Counted from the stretch's first letter, positions 16,777 through 27,150 are shown. The stretch is DNA of 38,803 nucleotides from Parcubacteria group bacterium Athens0714_12 (GCA_007378955.1 VMGY01000001.1:1-38803); one strand, 5' to 3'. Made by a program: numbers and translations. The notes: generated by a model from the letters alone, not told the origin.

Positions 16777-17822
16777 TATTTTTTTCCGTTTAAATCTGAT
16801 GATGAATTTTTATTATTAAAAAATACTTCGGTTAATTTTATTCCAAAACGAGAAAGGAAAAACAATCCGATGCCGGATAGCAGTAAATTCAAGGCCCTGA
16901 TAATTAAAGCGAAGGTAATGCCTACGTCAATTCCCAACCCTAAAACAATGAAAATACCCGCGCCAGTCGCTTCTAAAACGCCCAAAGCTACGGGTATCGG
17001 GATGATATAAGCGATTAAAAATATAATTTTAGCTAAAATAATTTCCTTAATCGGGATATTATAATTTAAAAAAAATAAAATTAATTTGAAATGAAATAAA
17101 AAGATAATCATTGATAAAACGGATAAGGAAAAAGTGGTAAGAAAGACTTTTTTTTTATATTTAAAAAATTTAATAATTTCATCCTCTAATTTAACTATTT
17201 TTTCTTTATTCTTTTTAATAAAATTTATTTTATTTAATCCGAAAAAATTAATAATTGAACTGAAAAGATTTTTGCCGTCTCTAAGCTTAATATAAAAGTA
17301 GACCCAAAAAATTAAGCTAATAATAACTATTAACAATAAAGGATTTAATAGATAGCCGGGAATTTCAAATTGAATCAGTATAAAAAATAAACCCAGTATG
17401 AAAAACAAGCTTCCACAAATAACATCCAAAACTTTATCAATCGCCACGGAAGCAAGGCCCTCGCTATAAGAAATTTTAGCTTCCTTTTTTAAAACATAGG
17501 CGCGGGCAAATTCACCGCCGGTATAAAGAATCGGCGTAAGATGGTTTATTGAAAACCCGACTATTTTAGCAATAAATAATTTTTTAAAAGATATTTTATG
17601 CCCTTGATATTCTAAAATTATTTTCCAGCGCCAAGTTAAAATAACGATGCCAAGCAAAAAAAATAAAAAAATAATCAATCCTTTCCAAATAGAAAGCATT
17701 GCCAAAGCTTTTAAAACTTTTTCCAGGCCGGCTTTTCGCAAAAGCAAAATAAAAACAAGCGCCCCGATAAAAAAAGAAAGAGCAAAAGAAAAATTTTTTT
17801 TTAAATTTAATTGATTAAACAT
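16776..17822 (-). CDS. Lysylphosphatidylglycerol synthase TM-region family protein (UPF0104)
   Basis: Multi-TM; HLTPILYTGGEFARAYVLKKEAKISYSEGLASVAIDKVLDV; PIPVALGVLEATGAGIF. Confidence 0.88.
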   Translation of the reverse strand: MFNQLNLKKNFSFALSFFIGALVFILLLRKAGLEKVLKALAMLSIWKGLIIFLFFLLGIVILTWRWKIILEYQGHKISFKKLFIAKIVGFSINHLTPILYTGGEFARAYVLKKEAKISYSEGLASVAIDKVLDVICGSLFFILGLFFILIQFEIPGYLLNPLLLIVIISLIFWVYFYIKLRDGKNLFSSIINFFGLNKINFIKKNKEKIVKLEDEIIKFFKYKKKVFLTTFSLSVLSMIIFLFHFKLILFFLNYNIPIKEIILAKIIFLIAYIIPIPVALGVLEATGAGIFIVLGLGIDVGITFALIIRALNLLLSGIGLFFLSRFGIKLTEVFFNNKNSSSDLNGKK

Positions 17823-17823
17823 T

Positions 17824-18645
17824 TTATTTTTCTATCTTTATCAAGGTTATTTCCGGCGGGCAATTAAATCTTATCGGCAAAAAACCGACGCCGACGCCGC
17901 GGTTAACATATAAATACGAATCATTAATTTTAAAAAGGCCGGAAGCGTATTTGCCGTGGTCTTTAGTCGGCACCCAAATAGGTCGTACAAAAGGAATTTT
18001 AACCTGTCCGCCGTGGGTATGCCCGACTAAAATTAAATTTATATTTTTAATCTTGGCATCTTCTATAATCTCCGGCGAGTGGGCTAATAATATTTTCAAA
18101 ATATTTTTATTTGAAATTCCTTTCATCGCCAAAAATAAGTTATCATAGCTGGAATGCGGGTCATCAACGCCGATTAAATAAATAAAATCATCATCTTTTA
18201 TTAATTTTACATTCTCATTATTTAAAATATTTATTCCGCTATCAATTAAATTTTGTTTTATTGAATGATAATTAGGATTCCAATATTCATGATTTCCCAT
18301 AACGCCATAAACCCTATTTTCATATTTTTCGCTTAAGGCGCGCCAAAATTCTTGGCAAGATTCAATATCTTTTGTCGCGCGGTCTATGAAATCGCCGGTA
18401 ATAAAAATAAAGTCCGGATTTATTTGTTCAATTATTTTTAAAACTTTCTTTTCTTTCCCACCGAAATTTTTTGAATGCAAATCAGAAAGCTGGACAATTT
18501 TCATTCCATTAAAAGAAAAAGGCAGATTCTCCATTTTAATTTCCAATTTTTCAACTTGAAGATTATTCGGCTCAAATAAAAAAATATACCAGCTAAAAGC
18601 GGCGATAAAAAATAGCGCTAAAAAAAAATTTATTTGCTTTTTCAT
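17824..18645 (-). CDS. YkuE-like metallophosphoesterase, membrane anchored
   Basis: IVQLSDLHSKNFG, ITGDFIDR, GVMGNHEYW, LLAHSPE, LVGHTHGGQVKIP. Confidence 0.93.
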   Translation of the reverse strand: MKKQINFFLALFFIAAFSWYIFLFEPNNLQVEKLEIKMENLPFSFNGMKIVQLSDLHSKNFGGKEKKVLKIIEQINPDFIFITGDFIDRATKDIESCQEFWRALSEKYENRVYGVMGNHEYWNPNYHSIKQNLIDSGINILNNENVKLIKDDDFIYLIGVDDPHSSYDNLFLAMKGISNKNILKILLAHSPEIIEDAKIKNINLILVGHTHGGQVKIPFVRPIWVPTKDHGKYASGLFKINDSYLYVNRGVGVGFLPIRFNCPPEITLIKIEK

Positions 18646-18655
18646 TAACGACCAA

Positions 18656-20131
18656 TTATTTTTTTGGCTTTAATGTTGGAAACAAGATAACTTCTTTCAA
18701 ACTATGAGAATTGGTTAAAATAGACACTAAACGGTCAATTCCGATTCCTTCCCCCGCGCAAGGAGGCATGCCGTATTCCAACGTTTCAATAAAATCTTTA
18801 TCTATTCTTTGAGCTTCTTCATCTCCCTTGCTTATTAATTTTTGCTGTTCCTCAAATCTTTTTTTCTGGTCCAAAGGGTCATTTAATTCCGAATAAGCTT
18901 TCAGTAATTCTATGCCGCAAACTACCAATTGAAATCTTTGCGCGAAACGCGGGTCGTCTTCGCATTTTTTTGCCAATGGCTCCATTTCAATCGGATAATC
19001 CATGATTATAGTCGGCTGTTCAATGGAAGGCAAAATAATTTCCTTATAAAGAATTTCGTAAAGAGCGACTAATTCGTCTTTTTTGTTAGCTTGCAATTTC
19101 AACTTTTTCATTTCTTTTATTAATTTTTCTTTTGATAAATTGGTAATGTCAATATTCGCCAAATCGAACAATGCTTTTTTAAATGTCTTTCTCGGCCAAG
19201 GCGGTTTAAAATTTAAAATTTTGTCTTTATATTTAATCTCAAACGAATCTTGTATTTTATTTATTATTTCAGTAAATAATTTTTCCGTGAAGCCCATTAA
19301 AATTTGGTAATCTGCGTAAGCCCAATAAAATTCCAAGCTAGTATATTCCGGATTATGACGATGGTCAATTCCTTCATTGCGGAAAGACCGGCCCAATTCA
19401 TAAACTTTTTCAAAACCGCCGACAATCAGCCTTTTAAGATATAATTCAGGCGCTACTCTCAAATATAAATCAATATTTAAAGCATTGTGATGAGTGATAA
19501 AAGGTTTGGCGCTGGCGCCGCCGGGAATAGGCTGTAAAATAGGGGTTTCTACCTCCATAAATCCTTCTTGATGGAGAAATTGGCGGATAGCGTTGATAAC
19601 AATGCTTCTTTTGATAAAAATATCTTTTACTGTTGGATTGGAAATTAAATCAAGGTAACGTTTGCGGTACCGTATTTCCACGTCTTTTAAACCATTCCAT
19701 TTTTCCGGCAAAGGTAAAAGAGATTTTGACAACAATTTAAATTCATCCGCCAAAATAGTTTTTTCTTCTTTTTTTGTTAAAAACAAGCTTCCTTTTATCT
19801 GGATAAAATCTCCGATATCAATTAATTCTTTTAAAGTTTCATAATTTTCTTTTAAGATATCTTTTTTAAAATAAGCCTGAAGTTTTCCGGTTTCATCTTC
19901 AAAATGGATAAAACAGCTTCCGCCATGAGAACGCAGGCTTCTAATTCTTCCCGCCAAAACTACTTTTATTTGTTTTTTTGCCAATTCGTCAAAATCAACA
20001 ATAATTTCCAAACAGCGATGAGTTCTTGACGCTTGGCTTGGAAAAGGATTAATTTTTTGGGCAATAAGTTTTTTTAACTTTTCCATCCTCGCTTGGCGCG
20101 GATTTAAAATGTTTTCCTCTTGAATTTCCAT
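18656..20131 (-). CDS. lysS: Lysine--tRNA ligase, class II
   Basis: OB-fold N-terminus (AGRIRSLRSHGGSCFIHFEDETGKLQAYF), LYLRVAPELYLKRLIVGGFEKVYELGRSFRNEGID, GIGIDRLV. Confidence 0.97.
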   Translation of the reverse strand: MEIQEENILNPRQARMEKLKKLIAQKINPFPSQASRTHRCLEIIVDFDELAKKQIKVVLAGRIRSLRSHGGSCFIHFEDETGKLQAYFKKDILKENYETLKELIDIGDFIQIKGSLFLTKKEEKTILADEFKLLSKSLLPLPEKWNGLKDVEIRYRKRYLDLISNPTVKDIFIKRSIVINAIRQFLHQEGFMEVETPILQPIPGGASAKPFITHHNALNIDLYLRVAPELYLKRLIVGGFEKVYELGRSFRNEGIDHRHNPEYTSLEFYWAYADYQILMGFTEKLFTEIINKIQDSFEIKYKDKILNFKPPWPRKTFKKALFDLANIDITNLSKEKLIKEMKKLKLQANKKDELVALYEILYKEIILPSIEQPTIIMDYPIEMEPLAKKCEDDPRFAQRFQLVVCGIELLKAYSELNDPLDQKKRFEEQQKLISKGDEEAQRIDKDFIETLEYGMPPCAGEGIGIDRLVSILTNSHSLKEVILFPTLKPKK

Positions 20132-20151
20132 ATTTTAAAATTAATAATAAT

Positions 20152-21315
20152 TTATAAAGATTCATAAACTTGTAAAGTTTTTCTGCCCATTTCTCCCATT
20201 TCAAATTCTACGGGCAATTGATTTTCTTCATTCTTTTCTTTAAATAAAATATTTTCTACCGCGGAAGATAACCCTTCAATGTCCTTAACTTCAACCAATT
20301 TTACCGACAGCGCGTTTTTTAAAACTTCGGGCACGCCGCCGACTTTTGTCGCAACAATCGGGATACCAGCTAATAATGCCTCTAAAAGAATGTAAGGAAA
20401 TCCTTCTTTAATTGAAGTTAAACAAATTACCTCAAAGCATTTTAAATATTTATACGCGCCGGGAACAATGCCCGGCAAAAAAACCACTTCGGATAATTTT
20501 AAATCAACAATTAATCTTTCCAGCTTGTTTCTTTGCCCGTCGTCGCCGAAAACAATAAAAATTATATCTTGGCGCTTTTTATGTATATTATACGCTATTT
20601 TAATAAAATTTTCCAATCCTTTTACGGGATAAAAATTAGCCACACTGCCGATAATTTTATAATCAAAAATATTTTTGCCGGCAAAAAGCCCCCTTTTTTG
20701 AAGTACTTTTTGGAGAAAATTTTTAGCTGATTTTTTATCTAAAATATTTTTCGCCAATTCCGGGTCTAAACCATTATGGATAGCGACAATTTTTTCCGGC
20801 GCGATGATTTTATATTTTAGAGCCTCAATTTTGTCAAATTCCGAAACAGTAATTATTTTATCTCTGAAAACGCTCGCCAGACGTTCCAGAAATAAATAAA
20901 AAATCTTCTTTAAAAAAGAAGATTGTTCGTTAAAAACAAAGCCATGGGCGGTAAAAACCACCTTTTTATTTAGAATCTTGCCGGCAATGGAGCCAAGGAT
21001 GCCGGCTTTAGAGCTATTCAAATGAACAATATCTATATTTAAAAATTTTATCAGTTTTATTAATTCAAAAAAAGCGAGAAAATCTTTTAAAGGATTAATC
21101 TCGCGGACTAAATCAGGGACAACAAATAGATGGTTTTTTTCAAATTTTTCCGCTATTAATTGAGAAAATATCCAATTATCCCTCTCGCCTGCCGCGCCTA
21201 CAGCGACAAAAACCTCATAATTATGCTGAATTAAATATTTTGCCAAATCAACCACATATCTTTGCGCGCCTCCTTCTTCCCCTTGAGTGATGACAAGCAG
21301 TATTTTTTTTTTCAT
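20152..21315 (-). CDS. Glycosyltransferase family 4
   Basis: EEGGAQRYVVDLA, HLNSSKAGILG, SIKEGFPYILLEALLAGIPIVATKVGGVPE. Confidence 0.9.
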   Translation of the reverse strand: MKKKILLVITQGEEGGAQRYVVDLAKYLIQHNYEVFVAVGAAGERDNWIFSQLIAEKFEKNHLFVVPDLVREINPLKDFLAFFELIKLIKFLNIDIVHLNSSKAGILGSIAGKILNKKVVFTAHGFVFNEQSSFLKKIFYLFLERLASVFRDKIITVSEFDKIEALKYKIIAPEKIVAIHNGLDPELAKNILDKKSAKNFLQKVLQKRGLFAGKNIFDYKIIGSVANFYPVKGLENFIKIAYNIHKKRQDIIFIVFGDDGQRNKLERLIVDLKLSEVVFLPGIVPGAYKYLKCFEVICLTSIKEGFPYILLEALLAGIPIVATKVGGVPEVLKNALSVKLVEVKDIEGLSSAVENILFKEKNEENQLPVEFEMGEMGRKTLQVYESL

Positions 21316-21342
21316 TGATTATTTGTTTTAAGGGTATTTATT

Positions 21343-21416
21343 TGGCTGCGGGGCAGGGATTCGGACCCCGATAGCCACCTCCAAAGGGTGGTGTCCTACC
21401 ATTAGACGACCCCGCA
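21343..21416 (-). tRNA. tRNA-Gln(UUG), CCA encoded
   Basis: Reverse strand TGCGGGGTCGTCTAATGGTAGGACACCACCCTTTGGAGGTGGCTATCGGGGTCCGAATCCCTGCCCCGCAGCCA; anticodon loop CTTTGGA. Confidence 0.92.
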
Positions 21417-21475
21417 ACGGGTAACTAACAACCTACAACTGACAAACAACAATTTATAATAAAATTTGGTTAATG

Positions 21476-22384
21476 TCAAACTTTAAGGTATTTATGCACA
21501 GCGATAAAACTGCTGAAAACGCCGATAAAAATAAGAATTATTAATTGCCAGCCGAAAATCGGCATAAAATTTTGGCTGAAATAAGAAAAAATATTGAATT
21601 GATCGCCGTCTAAAAATTTTTCTAAATATGGTTGGATAAAATTCAACAAGGGAAATAAAAAAACCAAATTCGCCAGCCAGGCGAAAAAACCGTAAAGAAT
21701 ACTCTCTAATAAAAACGGACCCCTGATAAACCACGAGGAAGCGCCCACTAAACGCATAATCGCGATTTCCTCGCGATGGCTGTAAATAGCCAAGCGGATA
21801 GTATTGAAAATAAGAAAAAAAATAATAATTCCAAAGATCGCGACAGTAATGAGTTCGGTTTGATAAATTTTTTGCGAAATGCCGTCAAGCTTGTTGATAA
21901 CTTTTTTGATATCGGAAAAAATATTAAAATTGATTTCTATGAATTTATTATAATTTTCCGACTGTAAAATAGAAATCACTTTTGAATAATCTTCTATTTG
22001 CCTTAATTTAATAATTAAAGTTTCGCCCAAGGGATTATTTTCCAATTCTTTCAGGGACTCGAGAAACAGTGGATTATTCTGATAGCGTTCTTTTAATTTT
22101 TCCAAGGACTGCTCCCTGCTTTCGTATTGTATTTCTTTTATTTCCGCATTGCCCGATAATTCATCTTTGATTGCCAAAGCTTGTTCTCGGGTTACTTCCG
22201 GCTTTAAAAAAACACTGATATCAACCTTGTTTTTATAATAATTCAAACTTTGATTTACTAAAATATTTAAAATTATTATTAAATTTATCAAAAAAAGCGA
22301 TAAGATAATAATAATAATCGTAACCAAAGAAAGCCAGATATTGCGGGAAAAATTTTGCCAGGCGAATTTTAACAATCTAAGCAT
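21476..22384 (-). CDS. ftsX: Cell division protein FtsX
   Basis: N-terminal TM, VDISVFLKPEVTREQALAIKDEL, REEIAIMRLVGASSWFIRGPFLLES. Confidence 0.94.
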   Translation of the reverse strand: MLRLLKFAWQNFSRNIWLSLVTIIIIILSLFLINLIIILNILVNQSLNYYKNKVDISVFLKPEVTREQALAIKDELSGNAEIKEIQYESREQSLEKLKERYQNNPLFLESLKELENNPLGETLIIKLRQIEDYSKVISILQSENYNKFIEINFNIFSDIKKVINKLDGISQKIYQTELITVAIFGIIIFFLIFNTIRLAIYSHREEIAIMRLVGASSWFIRGPFLLESILYGFFAWLANLVFLFPLLNFIQPYLEKFLDGDQFNIFSYFSQNFMPIFGWQLIILIFIGVFSSFIAVHKYLKV

Positions 22385-22390
22385 AATTTT

Positions 22391-23071
22391 TTATATTAAA
22401 TAAAGGCTATTTTGTTTGTCGCTTATCACCACGCCTTTATCCAAAGTAATGACTCTTTTTCTTAAATGGTTGACTATCTCCCTGTCATGAGAAAGAAGTA
22501 AAACCGTGGTTCCTAATAGATTTATTTTTTTTAAAATATCAACGATTTCCCTGCTGTTTATGGTGTCTAAATTTCCAGTTGGTTCGTCGGCCACTAAAAT
22601 TTCCGGCTGATAAACTAAAGCGCGGGCGATGACCGCTCTTTGCTGTTCTCCTCCTGAAAGCTGTTTAGGGAAACGATCTTGCTTATCGCCCAATCCCACA
22701 ATTTTTAAAACTTGAGGAACAATCACTTTAATTTTTTTATTGGAATAACCGCAAACCTCCAACGCGAAAGCGGTATTTTCAAAAATTGTCTTTCTGGGTA
22801 ATAATTTAAAATCCTGAAAAACGACTCCTATTTTTCTTCGTAGAAAAGGAATTTCATCGTGCCTGATATTGGTGATATCTTTTCCGCCAACAATTATTTT
22901 TCCTTCTGTCGGTCTTTCCTCGGCAATTAAAATTTTTACTAAAGTGCTTTTGCCGGCGCCGCTCTGCCCGACAATAGAAACAAATTCCCCTTTTTCAATA
23001 CGCAAATTTACTTTTTGTAAAGCGCAACTTGCGGGCGAATATGCTTTTGTAATATTTTGAAAAATAATCAT
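22391..23071 (-). CDS. ftsE: Cell division ATP-binding protein FtsE
   Basis: GQSGAGKSTLVKIL, VFQDFKLLPRKTIFENTAFALEV, LSGGEQQRAVIARAL, adjacent to ftsX. Confidence 0.96.
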   Translation of the reverse strand: MIIFQNITKAYSPASCALQKVNLRIEKGEFVSIVGQSGAGKSTLVKILIAEERPTEGKIIVGGKDITNIRHDEIPFLRRKIGVVFQDFKLLPRKTIFENTAFALEVCGYSNKKIKVIVPQVLKIVGLGDKQDRFPKQLSGGEQQRAVIARALVYQPEILVADEPTGNLDTINSREIVDILKKINLLGTTVLLLSHDREIVNHLRKRVITLDKGVVISDKQNSLYLI

Positions 23072-23146
23072 AATGATATAATACTAATCTACGAATAACG
23101 TTAAAGTAAAAAAATATTTAAATTTATTTTATTTATAATATTTGAA

Positions 23147-23887
23147 TTATAGTTTCTCTACTTTTACGTTTATAATTCCTAAATGCTTATCGGCAATTTT
23201 TTTAAAAGCCACCACATCTAAATCTATTACCCTATCCGGATGGATATTTCTATCAGGGCCATAATCATTAACTTTGACGACTACGGTTTTATTATTGTCC
23301 AAATTAGTCACTTTTAAAAATGTTTTTTTAGGATACTTGATTGAAGCGGCGTAATTTCCTCCAACACACTTATACCAGCTCGCCTTGCCTATTAATGGTT
23401 TTTCTTCTAAAACCGCTAATTTAGCGTAAGAAATTTTCAACATAACTTTAATAATTTTTTTGTCTTTATCAATTAAAGACGGTTTTACTTCCGACCATTT
23501 ATTTAATGCTTGATTGTAAAAATAAATCGCTTTCTCACTCTCGTTTTCCGAATCATAATTTAAAATTAAAACATACGGCTTTTCAAAATCAAGTGTTTTT
23601 ATTTCAAATTCATATAAATTGCTGATTAAATTTTTATTATCCTGAATAACCGCGAAATCTCTGCCAAAATCATTTATCGCCACTTCAACATTATTTAAAT
23701 CTTCACTCGCGAAACCAGGCCAAAGCCCCAAAGTAAAATTTTTATCTATGCTTTTTAAAGTGTATCCTTTTTTAATTGTCAACTTGTCCAGAATAATGGA
23801 AATATTGTTCTGCGCTTTTGAAATTTTAGGAATAAAAAATGTAATTATAATAATAAAAGTAATAATTTTTAGAAATAGACTTTTCAT
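23147..23887 (-). CDS. Secreted RlpA-like double-psi beta-barrel protein
   Basis: Signal peptide; GKASWYKCVGGNYAAS...TFLKVTNLDNNKTVVVKVNDYGPD...DRVIDLDVVAFKKIA. Confidence 0.87.
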   Translation of the reverse strand: MKSLFLKIITFIIIITFFIPKISKAQNNISIILDKLTIKKGYTLKSIDKNFTLGLWPGFASEDLNNVEVAINDFGRDFAVIQDNKNLISNLYEFEIKTLDFEKPYVLILNYDSENESEKAIYFYNQALNKWSEVKPSLIDKDKKIIKVMLKISYAKLAVLEEKPLIGKASWYKCVGGNYAASIKYPKKTFLKVTNLDNNKTVVVKVNDYGPDRNIHPDRVIDLDVVAFKKIADKHLGIINVKVEKL

Positions 23888-23935
23888 AAAAAAAATGTTA
23901 AAGTATTTAACGATATAATAACAATTTATAGTTTC

Positions 23936-24006
23936 GCGGGATTAGTTGATCGGCTCAATATCACCTTCCCAAGGTGGAGAGACGGGTTCGACTCCCGTAT
24001 CCCGCT
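23936..24006 (+). tRNA. tRNA-Gly(CCC), CCA not encoded
   Basis: GCGGGAT...ATCCCGC acceptor stem; anticodon loop TTCCCAA; T-arm ACGGGTTCGACTCCCGT. Confidence 0.88.
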
Positions 24007-24009
24007 TGC

Positions 24010-24080
24010 GCCGCCTTAGTTTAATGGCAAAACAACGGTATCGTAAACCGTGAATGTCAGTTCGATTCTGACAGGCGGCT
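24010..24080 (+). tRNA. tRNA-Thr(CGU), CCA not encoded
   Basis: GCCGCCT...AGGCGGC acceptor stem; anticodon stem-loop ACGGT-ATCGTAA-ACCGT; T-arm GTCAGTTCGATTCTGAC. Confidence 0.88.
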
Positions 24081-24081
24081 T

Positions 24082-24483
24082 TTAAATATTTTTATTTTTA
24101 CTGAAAAAATATTCCCACCATTTCAAAATATTAGAACGAACAAGCTCTTTTTCTTCAATTTTTAATTCTTTTGATTTTAATTCCGAATAAGGCGAAGTAA
24201 TAATTATCGTCTTTTCCCCTTCTTTTTGCAAACCGAGCTTTAAACGCGCTTCTTTTTCTTTAAAAGATAAAGTGTCTAAGTATTCTATCATTTTGGTAAG
24301 TTCTTTATTTTGAACATCCAAATCATTGGCTTCTTTTTTCAAATTATAAATTTCTTTATTAATTTTATATCGCTTAGCGGTTATCTTACTGGTAGCGCCG
24401 ATTAAAACAATTAAAAAAAATAAAAGAAAAATAAAAGAAAATTTTGAAAAAATAAATTTAGAAATATTATTTTTCCTTTTCAT
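24082..24483 (-). CDS. FtsB/DivIC-like septum formation initiator protein
   Basis: Single TM followed by short coiled coil and ...KEKEARLKLGLQKEGEKTIII. Confidence 0.82.
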   Translation of the reverse strand: MKRKNNISKFIFSKFSFIFLLFFLIVLIGATSKITAKRYKINKEIYNLKKEANDLDVQNKELTKMIEYLDTLSFKEKEARLKLGLQKEGEKTIIITSPYSELKSKELKIEEKELVRSNILKWWEYFFSKNKNI

Positions 24484-24523
24484 ATATCTTAATTATAACT
24501 GATTAACAATCCACAATCAAATA

Positions 24524-25684
24524 TCAAATATTGATAATATGACTAAATCTTTTAAGCCTGTCAGACCAGCTGAATTCTTTTTCCATTCTTTCTCTTCCCT
24601 TCAAGCCCATTTTTAAGATTAAATTTTCATCTTTTAATAATTTTATTATTATAAAACTAAGGCGATCAATATTTTCCGGATCAAATAAAACCCCTGTTTG
24701 CCCGTCTAAAACGCTTTCTTTTAATCCGCCGTACGCGGATGCCACCACGGGTTTTTTCATTGCTTGCGCCTCTAACGCGGCAATGCCGAAACTTTCTATA
24801 TGGGAATAATTTTTATGCTTAATTTCGCGGGAAGGCATAATCACCAATTCCGCCAGATTATAATATCTTGATTTTATTTCTTCCTTATCCTCGATTTTTC
24901 CTAAAAAAATTACTTTTTTATCCAAATTAAATTCAGTAATTAACTTTTCCAATTCTTTTTTATAATTACTCTCAATCGCGTTGCCAATAATTAAATAAAC
25001 TAAATTAGGAATTTCTTTTAAAATACGCGGCATCGCTTTAATGACTAAATCAAAACCTTTTATCCTTGTTAATCTGCCAATACTTAAAATAATTCTTTTA
25101 TTCAACAGATTATATTTTTTAATCAACCAATCATTTTTAGCCGACAAATCAAATTTTTCGGCATTAACCGCGGGGGTGATAATTTTAATTTTTTTCTCCC
25201 GCGCGCCTAATTTAATTAATTCAATTTTAACAAAATCACTGTTGGCGATTAAAAATTCAGCTTTTTTGGCAATTATTTTAAATAACAAAATTTTCATTTT
25301 ATTATTTTTAACAATGGATAAATCAACGCCATGAAAATAAATCAAGTAAGGCAAATTAAATAAAATTTTACAAATAAAACCCGTTAAGCAAAATTGATGA
25401 TAATGACCAAATTGCAAAAATTCAATTTTTTCTTTTTTTATTATTCTTAAAACTTCCAAAAATAAAAAAATATTCCAAAGTTTAAAAAATTTTGGGGAAA
25501 GAAAATTTTTTCGGTAAATTTTAAATTTTTGTTTCTGGTCAAAATTCAAACTATCTTCCCCGCGCTGATTAGCCAAGACAGCAATTTTGCCGGCCTCTAT
25601 GCCATCGCACAAATGATAAAGATAGTTTTGTATTCCGCCAATTTCCGGCGGAAAAAAATATGTAATCAATAAAGATTTTTTCAT
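24524..25684 (-). CDS. Glycosyltransferase family 4
   Basis: FPPEIGGIQNYLYHL, SIGRLTRIKGFDLVIKAMP, ESFGIAALEAQAMKKPVVASAYGGLKESV. Confidence 0.92.
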   Translation of the reverse strand: MKKSLLITYFFPPEIGGIQNYLYHLCDGIEAGKIAVLANQRGEDSLNFDQKQKFKIYRKNFLSPKFFKLWNIFLFLEVLRIIKKEKIEFLQFGHYHQFCLTGFICKILFNLPYLIYFHGVDLSIVKNNKMKILLFKIIAKKAEFLIANSDFVKIELIKLGAREKKIKIITPAVNAEKFDLSAKNDWLIKKYNLLNKRIILSIGRLTRIKGFDLVIKAMPRILKEIPNLVYLIIGNAIESNYKKELEKLITEFNLDKKVIFLGKIEDKEEIKSRYYNLAELVIMPSREIKHKNYSHIESFGIAALEAQAMKKPVVASAYGGLKESVLDGQTGVLFDPENIDRLSFIIIKLLKDENLILKMGLKGRERMEKEFSWSDRLKRFSHIINI

Positions 25685-25713
25685 AAAATTACTTTAAAAA
25701 CCATCCCATTATA

Positions 25714-27150
25714 TTATTTGACGATAAAAGATTTTTTAATGCTCTGCAAATCTTCTTTTTTGAGAGTTTTTGTTGAAAATAAAAGAATAACATAAATTAA
25801 GCCGGCGAGAGGAATAATGATAAAAATAGAAAAAATTTCTTTTAAATAAAAAATGAAGGTGGACATCGCGAGAGCGGAAAAAATTGTTTTTAATAAAACA
25901 TTGATTAAATATTTTTTTCGGTAAGCGACGATTTTTTCCATGCGATATAAAGATAAAAAAAACAAAAAGACATTGGAGGATAAAAAAGCGATACTGGCGC
26001 CGATTTCTTTATATTGGGGAATTAAAAATAAATTTAAGGCAATGCAAAAAATCGCGGCAACCGCCCAATTAAACATATTGGCTTTATGCTTTTCACAGGC
26101 ATTTAAGGTTGTCGTTAATGGAAAAATTAAAAACATAAAAAGCAAGGCGCTGCTTAAAATTTGCAAAGGAATAATTGAAGAAATATAGCTGGCGCCATAA
26201 ATTTTTAAAATCAATTTATCAGCCAAAAAAATTATCCCGAAAGTTATAGGAATGGCAATCATCATTAAATAACTGATTGCTTTTTCAAAAGTGTTTGAAA
26301 GTTTTTCTTTATCATTAATAAAATATTTTGAAAAAGCGGGAAATAAAGCGGCAATTAAAGATAAGGGAATAAATTGCAAAGCGAAAATTAATTTATAAGA
26401 AGCGCCATAAAATCCTACCGCCTGGTCTCCGGCCATCTTGGAAAGAAAAACCTTATCTATATCCCAAAAAATTCGGCTGAAAATACTCGCTAAGGCAAAA
26501 GGCGCGCTGATTTTCAATAAAAAGACAAGAATTTTTTTATCAAAATTAAATTTGATCCGCAAATCCGTTTTTTTATAAAGCGTGATTACATAATAAATAA
26601 AATTAATAACGCTCGTTAAAACAATCGCGGCAATAATCATCTCCAGAGACATCTTTAAATATAAAGCCAAGCCAGCGAATAAAATAACTAATATTTGGTG
26701 TATGATAATAATCCATGCTTCGTATTTTAATTTTTGCAAACCCCGAAAAATAGCGGTAAAACTTAAATTAAAACCATCTATCGCGACCATTAAACCGCTT
26801 AAATAAACTAAAATTTTAGTCTCAGTCGAATAACCTAATAAATTAATAGCGATAAAAATAACTAAATAAGTCAATAAAGAAAAAATAATTTTAAAAGATA
26901 GTGCCGTATTGAAATAAAAAGCGCCTTTATTTTCGTCTCTGGCTATTTCCCTGGTTAAAGCGAAACTCAGACCCAGATCAGGCAAAATAGCAAAAAGCCC
27001 CGCGAAAGACATCGCGAAAACATATTTACCTATTTCTTCCACCCCTAAAAAACGGGTTAAAATAATAAAAAAAATAAAAGCTCCTACTTTTTGAAAAGTA
27101 GAAGCGATTAAAACATAAGTCGTATTTCTTGTTATTTGACCCTGATTCAT
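25714..27150 (-). CDS. Polysaccharide/oligosaccharide flippase (RfbX/Wzx, MOP superfamily)
   Basis: 12+ TM segments; TRFLGVEEIGKYVFAMSFAGLFAILPDLGLSFALTREIARD. Confidence 0.9.
   Translation of the reverse strand: MNQGQITRNTTYVLIASTFQKVGAFIFFIILTRFLGVEEIGKYVFAMSFAGLFAILPDLGLSFALTREIARDENKGAFYFNTALSFKIIFSLLTYLVIFIAINLLGYSTETKILVYLSGLMVAIDGFNLSFTAIFRGLQKLKYEAWIIIIHQILVILFAGLALYLKMSLEMIIAAIVLTSVINFIYYVITLYKKTDLRIKFNFDKKILVFLLKISAPFALASIFSRIFWDIDKVFLSKMAGDQAVGFYGASYKLIFALQFIPLSLIAALFPAFSKYFINDKEKLSNTFEKAISYLMMIAIPITFGIIFLADKLILKIYGASYISSIIPLQILSSALLFMFLIFPLTTTLNACEKHKANMFNWAVAAIFCIALNLFLIPQYKEIGASIAFLSSNVFLFFLSLYRMEKIVAYRKKYLINVLLKTIFSALAMSTFIFYLKEIFSIFIIIPLAGLIYVILLFSTKTLKKEDLQSIKKSFIVK

Noticed and set aside
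21492-21734. 80-aa minus ORF overlapping ftsX
   Set aside because: Alternate frame of ftsX; no supporting motif.
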